A stretch of DNA of 64,000 nucleotides, from contig NZ_JAUNOQ010000010.1 of assembly GCF_030531065.1 (NCBI RefSeq), forward strand, positions 1-64,000, in the 5' to 3' direction. This DNA comes from Phascolarctobacterium sp. GTDB lineage: Bacteria; Bacillota; Negativicutes; Acidaminococcales; Acidaminococcaceae. Below are positions 43,331 through 51,881 of the stretch, piece by piece. The position numbers and the translations under genes were made by a program. Position 1 is the stretch's first letter, and each line of letters starts with the position of its first letter. The notes beneath the pieces are model-generated. The model ran no database searches, was not told the origin of the DNA, and worked only from the letters and a program-made list of their open reading frames with translations.

Positions 43331-44608
43331 ATGGCTGTAATGAAGCTGAATAAAATTTTAATCCTTGCTGCAATGACATGCTTGCCATTGCAGCAAGCTT
43401 TTTCTGCGCAAATTGAAAATGTCAGCGTGCAGGTGGTGGACGTCAACGGCGGCACCAGCCAGATTTTGCTGGATAAAATGAGCGGCAGTATGCAGGTAGT
43501 CGCCGATCAGCTTTTTTTGGATAAGGACGCCGATAAGGTGGCCGCCGCCGGCGAGGATTATAAACGCCTGCTGACGGAAATAGGCGACCGCGTTTTTACA
43601 GGCTACGAGCTGAGTGGGGTGCGGCTGCAGCCTGGCGCGCAAACTGATATTGTGCTTTATGCCAGACCGTGGAACAGGATTATCAGCCAGCCGCTGGTGG
43701 ATTTGCAGTTTTCCGGCGTAGAGCCGCAGACGGCGGAGCTGCTGCAGCAGCGGATACCGTCGCTCAAGCGGGAGCTGGAGCAGGCCATCAGCGGCGCGTC
43801 CGAGGACGCCGGGGATTGGGCCGGCGGCGTGCTGCGTAAAATGGCGCGGCAGCAGGTGGAAGAACGGCTGCCGGAATTTAAGGCGGCTGTGGACGTGGTG
43901 CAGGATAAGCAAAGCACCGTAGTGCAGGTGGTCATTTATCCCGTAGGGCAGCTGGTGAGCAATATTAAATACGAGCTGCGTAGCGAAGCCATTCCCAATA
44001 TTCTGCTTATGGAGCTGAAGTATAAGTACTTAGCCGAATGCGATAAGCTGCGCGGCTTGCCGGTGGCTTATGTGCAGGCGCATAAGGAGGAGCTGGAGCA
44101 AATACTGATGGATAAACTGCTGGCGGAGCAGGCTGTGCAGAATTTTCGTTTACAGCCGTCTGTGCGTTTGACGCCGGGCGCTAATCTGGGCGTCAATATT
44201 ATGATCAATTCGGACGATTATAAGCTTTGGTTCGAGGGCTACGGCGATGTCGGCCGCGATAAGGATAACCTTTCCGGCAAAGCGCATATAGGTAAGTTTA
44301 TTTCGCCGCAGGACGAGGCTTTCGGCGAAGCGGAGGTTATTCTGGATGACGTGCAGTGGCGCTTCGGCGCAGGCTATGCCCGTTATTGGGGCAAAAGCGT
44401 GTGGAGCTATATGCGGCGAATGCCCGTAGGCGATAACGATTACCGGCTGGAATATAATTTAAGTCCCAAATGGCGCTTGCGGGCCGAGCATTTTTCAGGC
44501 GACGACCGCAATGAATTCGGCGTGCGGTACCGCATTCACGAATTTTTGAGCGCCGAGTACGTCTATGGCGGCGATGAATTTTATTTACGAATTATAGGAA
44601 ATCTGTAG
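43331..44608 (+). CDS. Predicted outer-membrane protein of unknown family
   Basis: A 425-residue exported protein (signal peptide to about residue 24, QQAFSAQ) that I do not recognise. Residues 25-290 alternate strands and helices in a way that could be two or more POTRA-like repeats. The last 130 residues look like amphipathic beta strands (LWFEGYGDVGRD, WRFGAGYARYWG, YRLEYNLSPKWRL) ending in IIGNL, as in a small barrel. It starts 11 nt after bamA and is surely in the same operon. A Bam-associated role is the natural hypothesis. The start could be ATG 43340. Confidence 0.7.
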   Translation: MAVMKLNKILILAAMTCLPLQQAFSAQIENVSVQVVDVNGGTSQILLDKMSGSMQVVADQLFLDKDADKVAAAGEDYKRLLTEIGDRVFTGYELSGVRLQPGAQTDIVLYARPWNRIISQPLVDLQFSGVEPQTAELLQQRIPSLKRELEQAISGASEDAGDWAGGVLRKMARQQVEERLPEFKAAVDVVQDKQSTVVQVVIYPVGQLVSNIKYELRSEAIPNILLMELKYKYLAECDKLRGLPVAYVQAHKEELEQILMDKLLAEQAVQNFRLQPSVRLTPGANLGVNIMINSDDYKLWFEGYGDVGRDKDNLSGKAHIGKFISPQDEAFGEAEVILDDVQWRFGAGYARYWGKSVWSYMRRMPVGDNDYRLEYNLSPKWRLRAEHFSGDDRNEFGVRYRIHEFLSAEYVYGGDEFYLRIIGNL

Positions 44609-44614
44609 CAATTC

Positions 44615-44643
44615 TTGAAAGAATGCTTGCAGACTGCTATAAT
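44615..44643 (+). promoter_or_regulatory. SigA-type promoter of the first ompH
   Basis: TTGAAA (44615-44620), a 17-nt spacer and TATAAT (44638-44643). Confidence 0.75.
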
Positions 44644-44699
44644 AAATTATATATGTGTATCTATCTAAATTTTTAGTAAAGAAAGTAGGGATTCTGATT

Positions 44700-45185
44700 A
44701 TGATGCAGCAATTGCGTAATCCTAAAAATGTAAAACTGGTGTCTCTCTTTGTTGCGGCCATCTTTGTTTTAGGCTGCTTCGCTTTGTCCTTGACGCAAAG
44801 CGGCTTTGGCAAAACGGCTTCCGCAGCGTCCAGCGAATCGGCTATCGGCGTAGTAAATTATCAGATGCTGATTTCGCAAAGCCCCGACCTGAAGGGCGTG
44901 GACGACGCTATGAAAACGGAAATCGAGAATGCTCAAAAGGATTTTGACGAAAAAAGCAAGGAAATGAACGAGGCCGAAAAGAGACGCTACTATACCCAGA
45001 TTCAGGAGCGTTTGCAAAATAAGCAGAAGGAGCTCATGGACCCGGTGATTAAGAGCATTGAAGCTACGATTAAAAAAGTAGCCGATAAGAAGGGCTTGTC
45101 CGTTGTCGTAGAAAAGAGTACTGTGGTTTACGGCGGCGTGGATATTACGGACGAGGTAGCCAAGGCTTTGCAGTCCGGTAAATAA
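44700..45185 (+). CDS. OmpH/Skp-like periplasmic chaperone, first copy
   Basis: A 161-residue OmpH/Skp family protein that shields unfolded OMPs on their way to BamA. An N-terminal hydrophobic anchor or signal (about 10-30), the strand IGVVNYQMLIS, a charged coiled-coil hairpin (about 55-115), and closing strands with VYGGVDITDEVAKAL match the family pattern. ATG 44700 lies 9 nt after AAGTAGGG; upstream in-frame codons lack a ribosome site. It has its own promoter and heads three OmpH-type genes. Confidence 0.85.
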   Translation: MMQQLRNPKNVKLVSLFVAAIFVLGCFALSLTQSGFGKTASAASSESAIGVVNYQMLISQSPDLKGVDDAMKTEIENAQKDFDEKSKEMNEAEKRRYYTQIQERLQNKQKELMDPVIKSIEATIKKVADKKGLSVVVEKSTVVYGGVDITDEVAKALQSGK

Positions 45186-45228
45186 GGCTTTCGCTAAATT
45201 ATTGTGTTGTCGTTAGGAGGAGGTTGGC

Positions 45229-46149
45229 ATGGTTGGGAAAACGCTGGGGAAGATAGCAGTCGCCGCGGCAGTAGCCATGCTGATTTCAGCTTGCGGCGCC
45301 AGCCGTTTGGGACCGCAGGATAAAATCGCCGTGGTTAATTGGGAAAAAGCCGTCGGCGGGCATCCGCAATACGGCAAGCTCAAGCAGGGCGAGGGCGTGC
45401 TCAAGGATTTGCTGGGAAAACGGCAGGGACAGGAAAAGCTGGCGCAGGCGCAGCTGGGAAGTCTGAATAAGCTGCGCAATTTACGGCAGCTCAGCGAGCA
45501 AAGCTATTTGACGGCGGACTTTAATACCAGAATGGTGGAGCAGCGGGAAATAGAAAATAAAAAGCTGCAAAGCTTTATCGCCGCAGCCGAGAAGGAAGCG
45601 GCAGAGCAGCTGGCTCCGCGTAAAAAGGAAATCGAGGACAGCTATCAGCTGAAAATTTTTAACCTGCGCGCGCTTTTAGAATCCATCAGGCTGAAGCCGG
45701 ACGAGCGCAAAGCCTTGCAGCAGGAGCTGGAGCAGGCTCAGCATGAGCGCGGCAGTCGCGTGATGGAGCTGGAGCTGGAAAAACAGGCCTTGGTCGACGC
45801 CAAGGTTAAGCCTTATGCGGCGCAAATGCAAGCGCGTATGGCTGAAGCGGCGGCCGCTTATCGCAGTAAAATGCAGGCGCAGCTGTCGGATAAGGACGAT
45901 CGGGACAAGGAGCTGATGAGCGCCGCACCCAAGGCGTTGCAGAACGCATTGGCGATTATGGACCGCGAGATTGCCAAGCAGCAGGATAAGAACGACCGGC
46001 TCAAGCAGCAGATTAATAAGGATATTGAAAGCCAGGCCGTGCGTTTGGCGCACGAACGCGGCTACACCATCGTATTTAATCAATATAAGGTTAATCTCAA
46101 GGCCGAAGATATAACGGACCTTGTGATAAGCAATTTGAATAAACAATAA
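45229..46149 (+). CDS. OmpH-like lipoprotein with long coiled coil, second copy
   Basis: A 306-residue predicted lipoprotein (lipobox ISAC, Cys22). It begins like OmpH (KIAVVNWEKAV) and ends like it (IVFNQYKVNLKAEDITDLV), but the coiled coil between (about 60-260) is far longer than in Skp. This suggests a duplicated or extended tentacle. The lipid anchor could hold the chaperone at a membrane. AGGAGG precedes ATG 45229. It lies 43 nt after the first copy. Confidence 0.78.
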   Translation: MVGKTLGKIAVAAAVAMLISACGASRLGPQDKIAVVNWEKAVGGHPQYGKLKQGEGVLKDLLGKRQGQEKLAQAQLGSLNKLRNLRQLSEQSYLTADFNTRMVEQREIENKKLQSFIAAAEKEAAEQLAPRKKEIEDSYQLKIFNLRALLESIRLKPDERKALQQELEQAQHERGSRVMELELEKQALVDAKVKPYAAQMQARMAEAAAAYRSKMQAQLSDKDDRDKELMSAAPKALQNALAIMDREIAKQQDKNDRLKQQINKDIESQAVRLAHERGYTIVFNQYKVNLKAEDITDLVISNLNKQ

Positions 46150-46180
46150 AGCAAAGAATATGATAAGCGAGGTTTTGAAC

Positions 46181-46588
46181 ATGAAAAAAATAATTGCAGG
46201 CTTGCTGGTTGCAGCTTCTATGCTGACCTTTGGCTGCAGCGGCCGCAACGCAGAATTTGGCGTGGTCGATATGAAGCAGGTGGAAACGGAAGCTCCCGTA
46301 GTGAAAAACACTAAGGAGGACGTAACCAAGCAGATGAGCGATTTAAAGGCGCAAATGGATAAGGATATGGAAGGCAAAAATGGCGAAGAAGCCGCTAAGA
46401 TTGCCGAGGATTACGGCGCTAAGGCCAAGCTGATTCAAAGCGAGGCGCAGAATAAGCTGAAGGCCAGCCTGGATACCGCTCTTAATCAGGTAGCCAAGGA
46501 AAAAAATTTAGGCGCTATTATGATTAAAGAGGCCGTTCCTCAAGGCGGTACCGACGTTACTAAAGAGGTTATTGCCAAAATGCAATAA
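46181..46588 (+). CDS. OmpH-like lipoprotein, third copy
   Basis: A 135-residue predicted lipoprotein (lipobox LTFGC, Cys19) with the OmpH pattern: opening strand FGVVDMKQVE, charged coiled coil (about 45-105) and closing segment GTDVTKEVIAKM. It is shorter than Skp. ATG 46181 after GAGG fits the signal peptide; in-frame 46160 does not. The terminator after it ends the bamA-ompH block. Confidence 0.78.
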   Translation: MKKIIAGLLVAASMLTFGCSGRNAEFGVVDMKQVETEAPVVKNTKEDVTKQMSDLKAQMDKDMEGKNGEEAAKIAEDYGAKAKLIQSEAQNKLKASLDTALNQVAKEKNLGAIMIKEAVPQGGTDVTKEVIAKMQ

Positions 46589-46599
46589 AACGCACCCTG

Positions 46600-46626
46600 A
46601 GCGGGCGGGTTGGCCCGTCCGCTTTT
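46600..46626 (+). terminator. Intrinsic terminator after the third ompH
   Basis: A 10-bp GC-rich stem (46600-46609 with 46614-46623, one G-T pair), TTGG loop and TTTT. Confidence 0.8.
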
Positions 46627-46676
46627 CGTGTTCAGTAAATATTTTGCTGGCGCGGTGTATTTGATGGAGGTTTGAA

Positions 46677-47699
46677 ATGGAGAAGAGTGTACAAGAATTA
46701 GCAAAATTTTTACATGGCACAGTGGAGCATGATAATCCGGAGCTGAAGATTACCGGCGTAAACGGTCTGGTAGAAGCTGGTCCGCAGGATATATCCTTTG
46801 CCGTACCGCCCCATGTGGAGCATTGCCATTTAAGCAAGGCCGGCGTTATGGTGCTCAGTCCTGCTGACCCGGAGCTGGACGGGCGACCGGTTATTCGCGT
46901 GGAAAATCCCCGCGCCGCTTTTGCCGCCCTGCTGGAGCTGTTCCGCCCGCAGGAGGATGTGGAGCGCGTAATCAGTCCTTTAGCCTATGTTTCTCCGGAG
47001 GCTAAGCTCGGCAGCAACGTGGCTGTGCAGCCCTTTGCCGTCGTAGAGGACGGAGCGGAGATTGGCGACGGCTGCGTGCTTTATCCTCACGCTTATGTGG
47101 GCAAGCGCGTAAAAATGGGCAAGGATTGTACGCTTTATCCTAATACTACCGTGCGCGAGGACTGTGTGCTGGGCGACCGCGTAATTTTGCAGTCCGGCGC
47201 CGTTATCGGCGGCGACGGCTTTGGCTATATTACCCAGAACGGCAAGCACAGCAAGGTACTGCAGACCGGTAACGTAATTTTGCAGGACGATGTGGAAATC
47301 GGCAGCAATACTTGTATTGACCGGGCTACGGTGGACAGCACTATCGTGGGCAAGGGGACTAAAATCGATAATCTGGTACACCTGGGCCATAACGATATTC
47401 TGGGCGAGAATTGCCTGGTAGTGGCGCATGTAGGTATTTCCGGCAGCGTAACCGTGGGCAATAACGTAACCTTCGCCGGACAGGTTGGTACTGTGGGACA
47501 TATTACCATCGGCAATAATTGCGTCTTTGGCGGCAGAACCGGCATTACCAACGATGTGCCCGATAATTCCGTGATGGGCGGCTTCCCTGCTATGCCCATG
47601 AAGGAATGGCTGCGCCAAGAGGCTAACGTGCGCAAGGTGGGCGATATGTTCAAGCGCATTAAAGCCTTGGAAAAGGAATTGGCGCAATTGAAAAAATAA
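46677..47699 (+). CDS. lpxD: UDP-3-O-acylglucosamine N-acyltransferase
   Basis: The third step of lipid A synthesis, N-acylating the LpxC product with an acyl-ACP. The 340-residue protein has an N-terminal uridine-binding domain (about 1-100), then a left-handed beta helix of hexapeptide repeats (about 105-315). The catalytic His is in NLVHLGHND, and a C-terminal helix follows. TGGAGG precedes the ATG. It opens the lipid A gene set. Confidence 0.94.
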   Translation: MEKSVQELAKFLHGTVEHDNPELKITGVNGLVEAGPQDISFAVPPHVEHCHLSKAGVMVLSPADPELDGRPVIRVENPRAAFAALLELFRPQEDVERVISPLAYVSPEAKLGSNVAVQPFAVVEDGAEIGDGCVLYPHAYVGKRVKMGKDCTLYPNTTVREDCVLGDRVILQSGAVIGGDGFGYITQNGKHSKVLQTGNVILQDDVEIGSNTCIDRATVDSTIVGKGTKIDNLVHLGHNDILGENCLVVAHVGISGSVTVGNNVTFAGQVGTVGHITIGNNCVFGGRTGITNDVPDNSVMGGFPAMPMKEWLRQEANVRKVGDMFKRIKALEKELAQLKK

Positions 47700-47708
47700 A
47701 CGATGGCC

Positions 47709-47750
47709 GGCGCGCAAGCAAGTGCCTGAGGCATAGCAGCAGTGCGCGCC
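47709..47750 (+). repeat. GC-rich hairpin between lpxD and lpxL
   Basis: GGCGCGCA (47709-47716) pairs with TGCGCGCC (47743-47750), and an inner TGCCT/GGCA stem can stack on it. There is no T-run, so it is more likely an mRNA stability or processing element than a terminator. Confidence 0.5.
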
Positions 47751-47764
47751 GAGCGTGAGGTAAA

Positions 47765-48655
47765 GTGTTTGGTTATTATACTGTAAAATTTTTTAGCAAA
47801 TTGATGTGTATTCTGCCGGTATGCCTGCGAAATTTGTTCGCCGCCTTTTTGGGCAGAGTGGCCGTTTTGGTGGTGCCTGCATGGCGTTTGCAGATGGCGG
47901 CCGCCAACGTACAGGAATGTTTGGGCGTGGACGCCAAAAGAGCCCGGCAGATAGCCGAGGACAGCCTGCATCGTTTTGGACGTATGGTGGTCGAGGTACT
48001 GCGTTTTCCTTTGCTCAATAAGGACAATATTCATGAGCTGGTGCAGGTTGAAGGGCTGGAATATCTGGAGCAGGCCTACGCCGAGGATAAGGGCGTCATT
48101 ATGTGTACGGGACATTACGGCAACTGGGAGCTCTTGGGCGCTACGGTGGCGCTGCACGGCTATCCCATGCTGTCCATTACCCGTAAGCAGAACAACAGCT
48201 ATATGGATAAGGCCATCAACGAATTCCGTCAGATGGTGGGGCAGAAGGTAACGTACAACCGCGGCAAGCACGGCTTGCTGGCTATCAGCAGAATGCTCAG
48301 GGAAAAGCATCTTTTGGGCGTGCTGTACGATCAGGATACCAACGACGACGGCGTGGAAATTGAGCTGTTTGGCAAGCGATCCATTATACCCTTGGGCGCG
48401 GCCGCCTTATCGCGCATTTACGGCTCGCCAATCCTGCCTATTTTTTTACATAATAACGACGACGGCACCTGTACGGCAAAAATCTATCCGCCGCTGTACA
48501 CGCAGCATACTAAGGATAAACAGCAGGATTTTTACGATGTTACTAAAAAGCTGGTGGACGTTTTGGAACAGGAGATCACAGCCCATCCGGAAATGTGGTT
48601 TTGGGTGCATGATCGCTGGAAGGACGGCAAGCAGCGATTTGGCAGGAAAAAATAA
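47765..48655 (+). CDS. Lipid A late acyltransferase, first copy (LpxL/HtrB family)
   Basis: A 296-residue inner-membrane lysophospholipid acyltransferase-like enzyme that adds a secondary acyl chain to Kdo-lipid A. The N-terminal hydrophobic segment is about residues 5-35. The catalytic HX4E box is HYGNWE near residue 118, and DQDTNDDG is near 185. GTG 47765 follows GAGG. A second member lies at 60461-61363, so two secondary acylations are possible; which position each uses is unknown. Confidence 0.87.
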   Translation: MFGYYTVKFFSKLMCILPVCLRNLFAAFLGRVAVLVVPAWRLQMAAANVQECLGVDAKRARQIAEDSLHRFGRMVVEVLRFPLLNKDNIHELVQVEGLEYLEQAYAEDKGVIMCTGHYGNWELLGATVALHGYPMLSITRKQNNSYMDKAINEFRQMVGQKVTYNRGKHGLLAISRMLREKHLLGVLYDQDTNDDGVEIELFGKRSIIPLGAAALSRIYGSPILPIFLHNNDDGTCTAKIYPPLYTQHTKDKQQDFYDVTKKLVDVLEQEITAHPEMWFWVHDRWKDGKQRFGRKK

Positions 48656-48685
48656 ATTATAAAAATTATACTAAGGAGGATGAAG

Positions 48686-49534
48686 ATGTCCGAGCAAAAT
48701 AAAGCAAGGCAGCATACCATCGCCAAAGAGGTTTCCTATTCGGGAATAGGCCTTCACTCCGGCAAGGATGTGCTGATGACCTTTAAGCCGGCTGCCGCCG
48801 GGGCAGGCATTATTTTTGTGCGTACCGACCTGCCGGGCAGACCGGAAATTAAGGCGCTTGCAGAAAATGTCAGCTCTACGGTGAAGGCTACAACCTTGAG
48901 CGCCAACGGCGCCGAGGTTTTTACGGTCGAGCATTTGATGAGCGCTTTAGCCATGATGGCTATCGATAATATTTATATTGAAATGTCTTCCCCTGAGCCG
49001 CCGGTAACGGACGGCAGCGCCAAGGTTTTCTGCGAGCTGCTGGAGAAGGCCGGCCTGCAGGAGCAGGAGGCTGAGCGCAGGGTTTATGCCGTGGACAAAG
49101 CGTTTACGGTATATGACGGCGACCGTTACATCGCCGTGCTGCCCTATGACGGCTACAGAATTTCCTTTACCTCTATTAACAAGCATCCCATGCTGGGCAC
49201 CCAGTATTTTGATATTCTTTTGGATAAGGAAAGCTATCAAAAGGAGATTATGCCTGCCCGCACAGTGGCCTTTACCCATGAGCTGGAAATGCTGCGTAAA
49301 ATGGGCCTGGGACTGGGCGGTTCCTTGGAAAACGTGGTTGTTTTCGACGAGGATAAGATTCTTTCCGTGCCGCGTTTTGAGGACGAGCTTATCCGTCATA
49401 AAATACTTGATGTGATTGGCGACCTGTATCTTTTAGGTCCTATTAAGGCGCATGTTATCGCCGTAAAAACCGGCCACGCATTTAATTCGCAAATCGCTAA
49501 GCAGATTCAGGCTTATAGAACAAAGGAGGAGTAA
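48686..49534 (+). CDS. lpxC: UDP-3-O-acyl-GlcNAc deacetylase
   Basis: The zinc-dependent committed step of lipid A synthesis (282 residues). Zinc ligands and catalytic residues are visible: VEHLMSALA near residue 75, IRHKILDVIGDLYLLG near 229, and KTGHAFN near 258. ATG 48686 is preferred to 48680 because the AAGGAGGA site ends at 48680. It is followed after 3 nt by fabZ as a separate gene; in some bacteria the two are fused. Confidence 0.95.
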   Translation: MSEQNKARQHTIAKEVSYSGIGLHSGKDVLMTFKPAAAGAGIIFVRTDLPGRPEIKALAENVSSTVKATTLSANGAEVFTVEHLMSALAMMAIDNIYIEMSSPEPPVTDGSAKVFCELLEKAGLQEQEAERRVYAVDKAFTVYDGDRYIAVLPYDGYRISFTSINKHPMLGTQYFDILLDKESYQKEIMPARTVAFTHELEMLRKMGLGLGGSLENVVVFDEDKILSVPRFEDELIRHKILDVIGDLYLLGPIKAHVIAVKTGHAFNSQIAKQIQAYRTKEE

Positions 49535-49537
49535 ATC

Positions 49538-49981
49538 ATGACCGTTCTGGATATTAACGAAATAAAGAAGATTCTACCCCATCGTTATCCCATGCTGCTG
49601 GTAGACCGTATTCTGGAAATTGAACCGATGAAGCGCGCTGTAGGCATCAAAAATATTACGGCTAACGAAATGCAGTTTTTAGGTCATTTTCCCAATGAGC
49701 CCATTATGCCCGGCGTGCTGCTGATTGAAGCTATGGCGCAGGTCGGCGGCGTAGCTATGCTGTATCCCGAAGAAAACCGCGGCAAAATCGCCGTTTTTGC
49801 TAAAATCGACAACGTGCGCTTCCGCAAGCAGGTAGTGCCGGGGGATCAGGTGGTAACGACTGCCGAAGTAACGAAAATTATGCGCGGCAATATGGGCATT
49901 ATCCATTGCGAGGGCAAGGTGGACGGCAAGGTAGCCTGCGAATGCGACTGCACCTTTGCCATTATGGACCCGAAAAATTAA
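49538..49981 (+). CDS. fabZ: 3-hydroxyacyl-ACP dehydratase
   Basis: A 147-residue hot-dog-fold dehydratase. Catalytic His in [12 protein letters not shown] and Glu in [12 protein letters not shown]. It competes with LpxA/LpxD for 3-hydroxyacyl-ACP, which explains its usual place in lpx clusters. It starts 3 nt after lpxC. Confidence 0.95.
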   Translation: MTVLDINEIKKILPHRYPMLLVDRILEIEPMKRAVGIKNITANEMQFLGHFPNEPIMPGVLLIEAMAQVGGVAMLYPEENRGKIAVFAKIDNVRFRKQVVPGDQVVTTAEVTKIMRGNMGIIHCEGKVDGKVACECDCTFAIMDPKN

Positions 49982-50019
49982 AACGCGAGAAAATTATCAA
50001 ACAAGCAGAAATAAGTAGT

Positions 50020-50044
50020 ATAAGCGAGCTAGACGGCTTATTTT
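50020..50044 (+). terminator. Weak terminator-like hairpin after fabZ
   Basis: ATAAGC/GCTTAT stem (50020-50025 with 50036-50041) followed by TTT. The stem is short and AT-rich. The rest of this 170-nt gap holds only the lpxA promoter. Confidence 0.35.
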
Positions 50045-50089
50045 GGATTAAATAAAGAATAAATACCTTTTTCGGCCTGTAAAAAAAGC

Positions 50090-50117
50090 TTGCTGGCTGT
50101 GATTATAGTATTATATT
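50090..50117 (+). promoter_or_regulatory. Promoter of lpxA
   Basis: TTGCTG (50090-50095), a 16-nt spacer and TATATT (50112-50117). Confidence 0.55.
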
Positions 50118-50158
50118 TGAATTTAATTGTTTGATTAATTTTCTGGGGAGTGAAGATA

Positions 50159-50965
50159 ATGAGTTCGATAATAATGCCTGAGAGCGGAATCCATGAAACG
50201 GCAATTATTCATCCAGACGCAGTTATTGGGAAGGACGTAAAGGTAGGGCCTTATGCTGTTATAGATGAGGACACCGTTATTGGCGACGGTTGTGTGATTG
50301 GCGCTCATGTTACGATTCATAAATATACTACCGTGGGTAAAAACAATCGGTTTTTCCCCGGCTGCTCGATTGGCGCCGTACCGCAGGATTTAAAATTTGT
50401 CGGCGAACAGACGCGGACGATTATTGGCGACGGCGGTACCTTTCGTGAATGCTGCACCGTCAACAGAGCCTGCGGCGAAGGTAATGAAACGCGCATCGGT
50501 AACAATATTCTGATGATGGCCTATACCCATGTGGCCCATAACTGTATCGTGGGCAATAACGTAATCATGTCCAACGTAGCTACGCTGGCAGGTCACGTTA
50601 TTGTGGAGGACCGTGCCGTTATCGGCGGTCTGGCTGCTGTGCACCAGTTCTGCAAGATCGGCCGCAACGCTATGGTAGGCGGCATGGCCCGCGCCTCCCA
50701 GGATATTCCGCCCTTTATGATTGTAGCCGGCGACCCGGCCTTCGTATCCGGCTTGAACAGCGTGGGCCTGGCACGCGCAGGTATGCCGCAGGAGGAACGC
50801 AGCGAGCTGAAAAAGGCTTTCCGTATTCTGTACCGCAGCGGTTTGCCCCTGCAGGAGGCTATTGCTACCATGGAAGCGGAGCTTAACAGCTGCGAGCCGG
50901 TAGAGCATTTGATGCGCTTCCTGCGCACTGTAGAGCGCGGCATTATCCGCACTCGCAAGGGCTGA
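50159..50965 (+). CDS. lpxA: UDP-GlcNAc O-acyltransferase
   Basis: The first lipid A step, O-acylating UDP-GlcNAc. The 268-residue protein has a left-handed beta helix from hexapeptide repeats (about 10-185), catalytic His in YTHVAHN near residue 122, and a helical C-terminal domain. ATG 50159, 8 nt after GGGGAG, is preferred to in-frame GTG 50150. Its stop overlaps the lpxI start (TGATG). Confidence 0.94.
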   Translation: MSSIIMPESGIHETAIIHPDAVIGKDVKVGPYAVIDEDTVIGDGCVIGAHVTIHKYTTVGKNNRFFPGCSIGAVPQDLKFVGEQTRTIIGDGGTFRECCTVNRACGEGNETRIGNNILMMAYTHVAHNCIVGNNVIMSNVATLAGHVIVEDRAVIGGLAAVHQFCKIGRNAMVGGMARASQDIPPFMIVAGDPAFVSGLNSVGLARAGMPQEERSELKKAFRILYRSGLPLQEAIATMEAELNSCEPVEHLMRFLRTVERGIIRTRKG

Positions 50966-51777
50966 TGGCTATGGAGGTTTTAGGCGTACTTTCCGGCGTC
51001 GGTCATCTGCCGGTGGAGGTGGCGCGGTCGGCCAAGAGCCTGGGCTACGAGGTTGTAGCCGTAGGCGTGGTTCCCGGTATCGACGAGGAGCTGGCGGACA
51101 GCGTTGATTTTTATTACGATATCAATATCGGCAAAATAGGTAAAATTATTTCTACGCTGAAAAAGCATAGAGTGACCCGCGTGACTATGATAGGTAAGGT
51201 AACGAAAGAGGTTCTGTACAAGGCAGGCGCTATCGTTCCCGACCTGCGGGCGATTAAAATTTTAGCCAGCGTGCCCGACCGCAAGGACGATACTATTATG
51301 AACGCTATCGTTAAGGAGCTGGAGGGCGAGGGCATCGAGGTTATGGACCAGACTGTGCTGATCAAGCCGCTGCTGCCGCAGCCCGGCGTGCTGACCAAGC
51401 GCAAGCCTACGGAGGCAGAGCTGGCCGATATGGAATTCGGCTTTGAAATGGCGAAGGCCATCGGCGGGCTGGATATTGGGCAGACTGTGGTGGTGAAAAA
51501 CCGTGCGGTGATGGCGGTGGAGGCTATCGAAGGCACGGACGCCTGCATTTTGCGCGGCGGTTATTTAGGCAAGGGCGGCGTTATTGTGGCCAAGGCTGCC
51601 AAGCCGTCACAGGATCAGCGCTTCGATATTCCCGGCTTCGGCACTAAGACCATGGAATCAATGATTTACGCGGGAGCTACCGGCATTGTCATTGAAGCTG
51701 GCAATACCTTGCTTGTAGAGCGGGAAAAAGTAATTTCTTTGGCTGATAAGCACAATATTACTATTCTGGTTAAATAA
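50965..51777 (+). CDS. lpxI: UDP-2,3-diacylglucosamine diphosphatase, LpxI type
   Basis: A 270-residue LpxI (DUF1009) protein that hydrolyses UDP-2,3-diacylglucosamine to lipid X, replacing the unrelated LpxH/LpxG. Recognised by LGVLSGVGHLPVEVARSAK at the N-terminus and GTDACILRGGYLGKGGVIV near residue 190. Its position between lpxA and lpxB agrees with the pathway. ATG 50971 is an alternative start. Confidence 0.9.
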   Translation: MAMEVLGVLSGVGHLPVEVARSAKSLGYEVVAVGVVPGIDEELADSVDFYYDINIGKIGKIISTLKKHRVTRVTMIGKVTKEVLYKAGAIVPDLRAIKILASVPDRKDDTIMNAIVKELEGEGIEVMDQTVLIKPLLPQPGVLTKRKPTEAELADMEFGFEMAKAIGGLDIGQTVVVKNRAVMAVEAIEGTDACILRGGYLGKGGVIVAKAAKPSQDQRFDIPGFGTKTMESMIYAGATGIVIEAGNTLLVEREKVISLADKHNITILVK

Positions 51778-51802
51778 ATATCGTAAAAATTTCGCATTTC
51801 TT

Positions 51803-51834
51803 AGCGGTTGACAGCTTATGTCAGCCGCTTTTTG
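51803..51834 (+). terminator. Intrinsic terminator after lpxI
   Basis: An 11-bp stem (51803-51813 with 51819-51829, one G-T pair) with a 5-nt loop and a run of six T. Confidence 0.85.
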
Positions 51835-51843
51835 TGTTATAAT
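51835..51843 (+). promoter_or_regulatory. Extended -10 promoter of lpxB
   Basis: TG-T-TATAAT (51835-51843) immediately follows the lpxI terminator. No -35 box lies at 16-18 nt, so the extended -10 would carry recognition. Confidence 0.6.
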
Positions 51844-51881
51844 ATATACTGAATATGTGTAGGTTGTAACGAGGAGTTATT

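Noticed and set aside
46600-47765. CRISPR-like or tandem repeats in the envelope locus
   Set aside because: The repeated patterns seen are hexapeptide-encoding repeats of lpxD and lpxA and isolated hairpins, not spaced direct repeats. No CRISPR array was found anywhere in the window.
51808-51843. TTGACA as -35 box of the lpxB promoter
   Set aside because: It is 24 nt from the TATAAT and forms part of the lpxI terminator stem; an extended -10 explains the promoter better.
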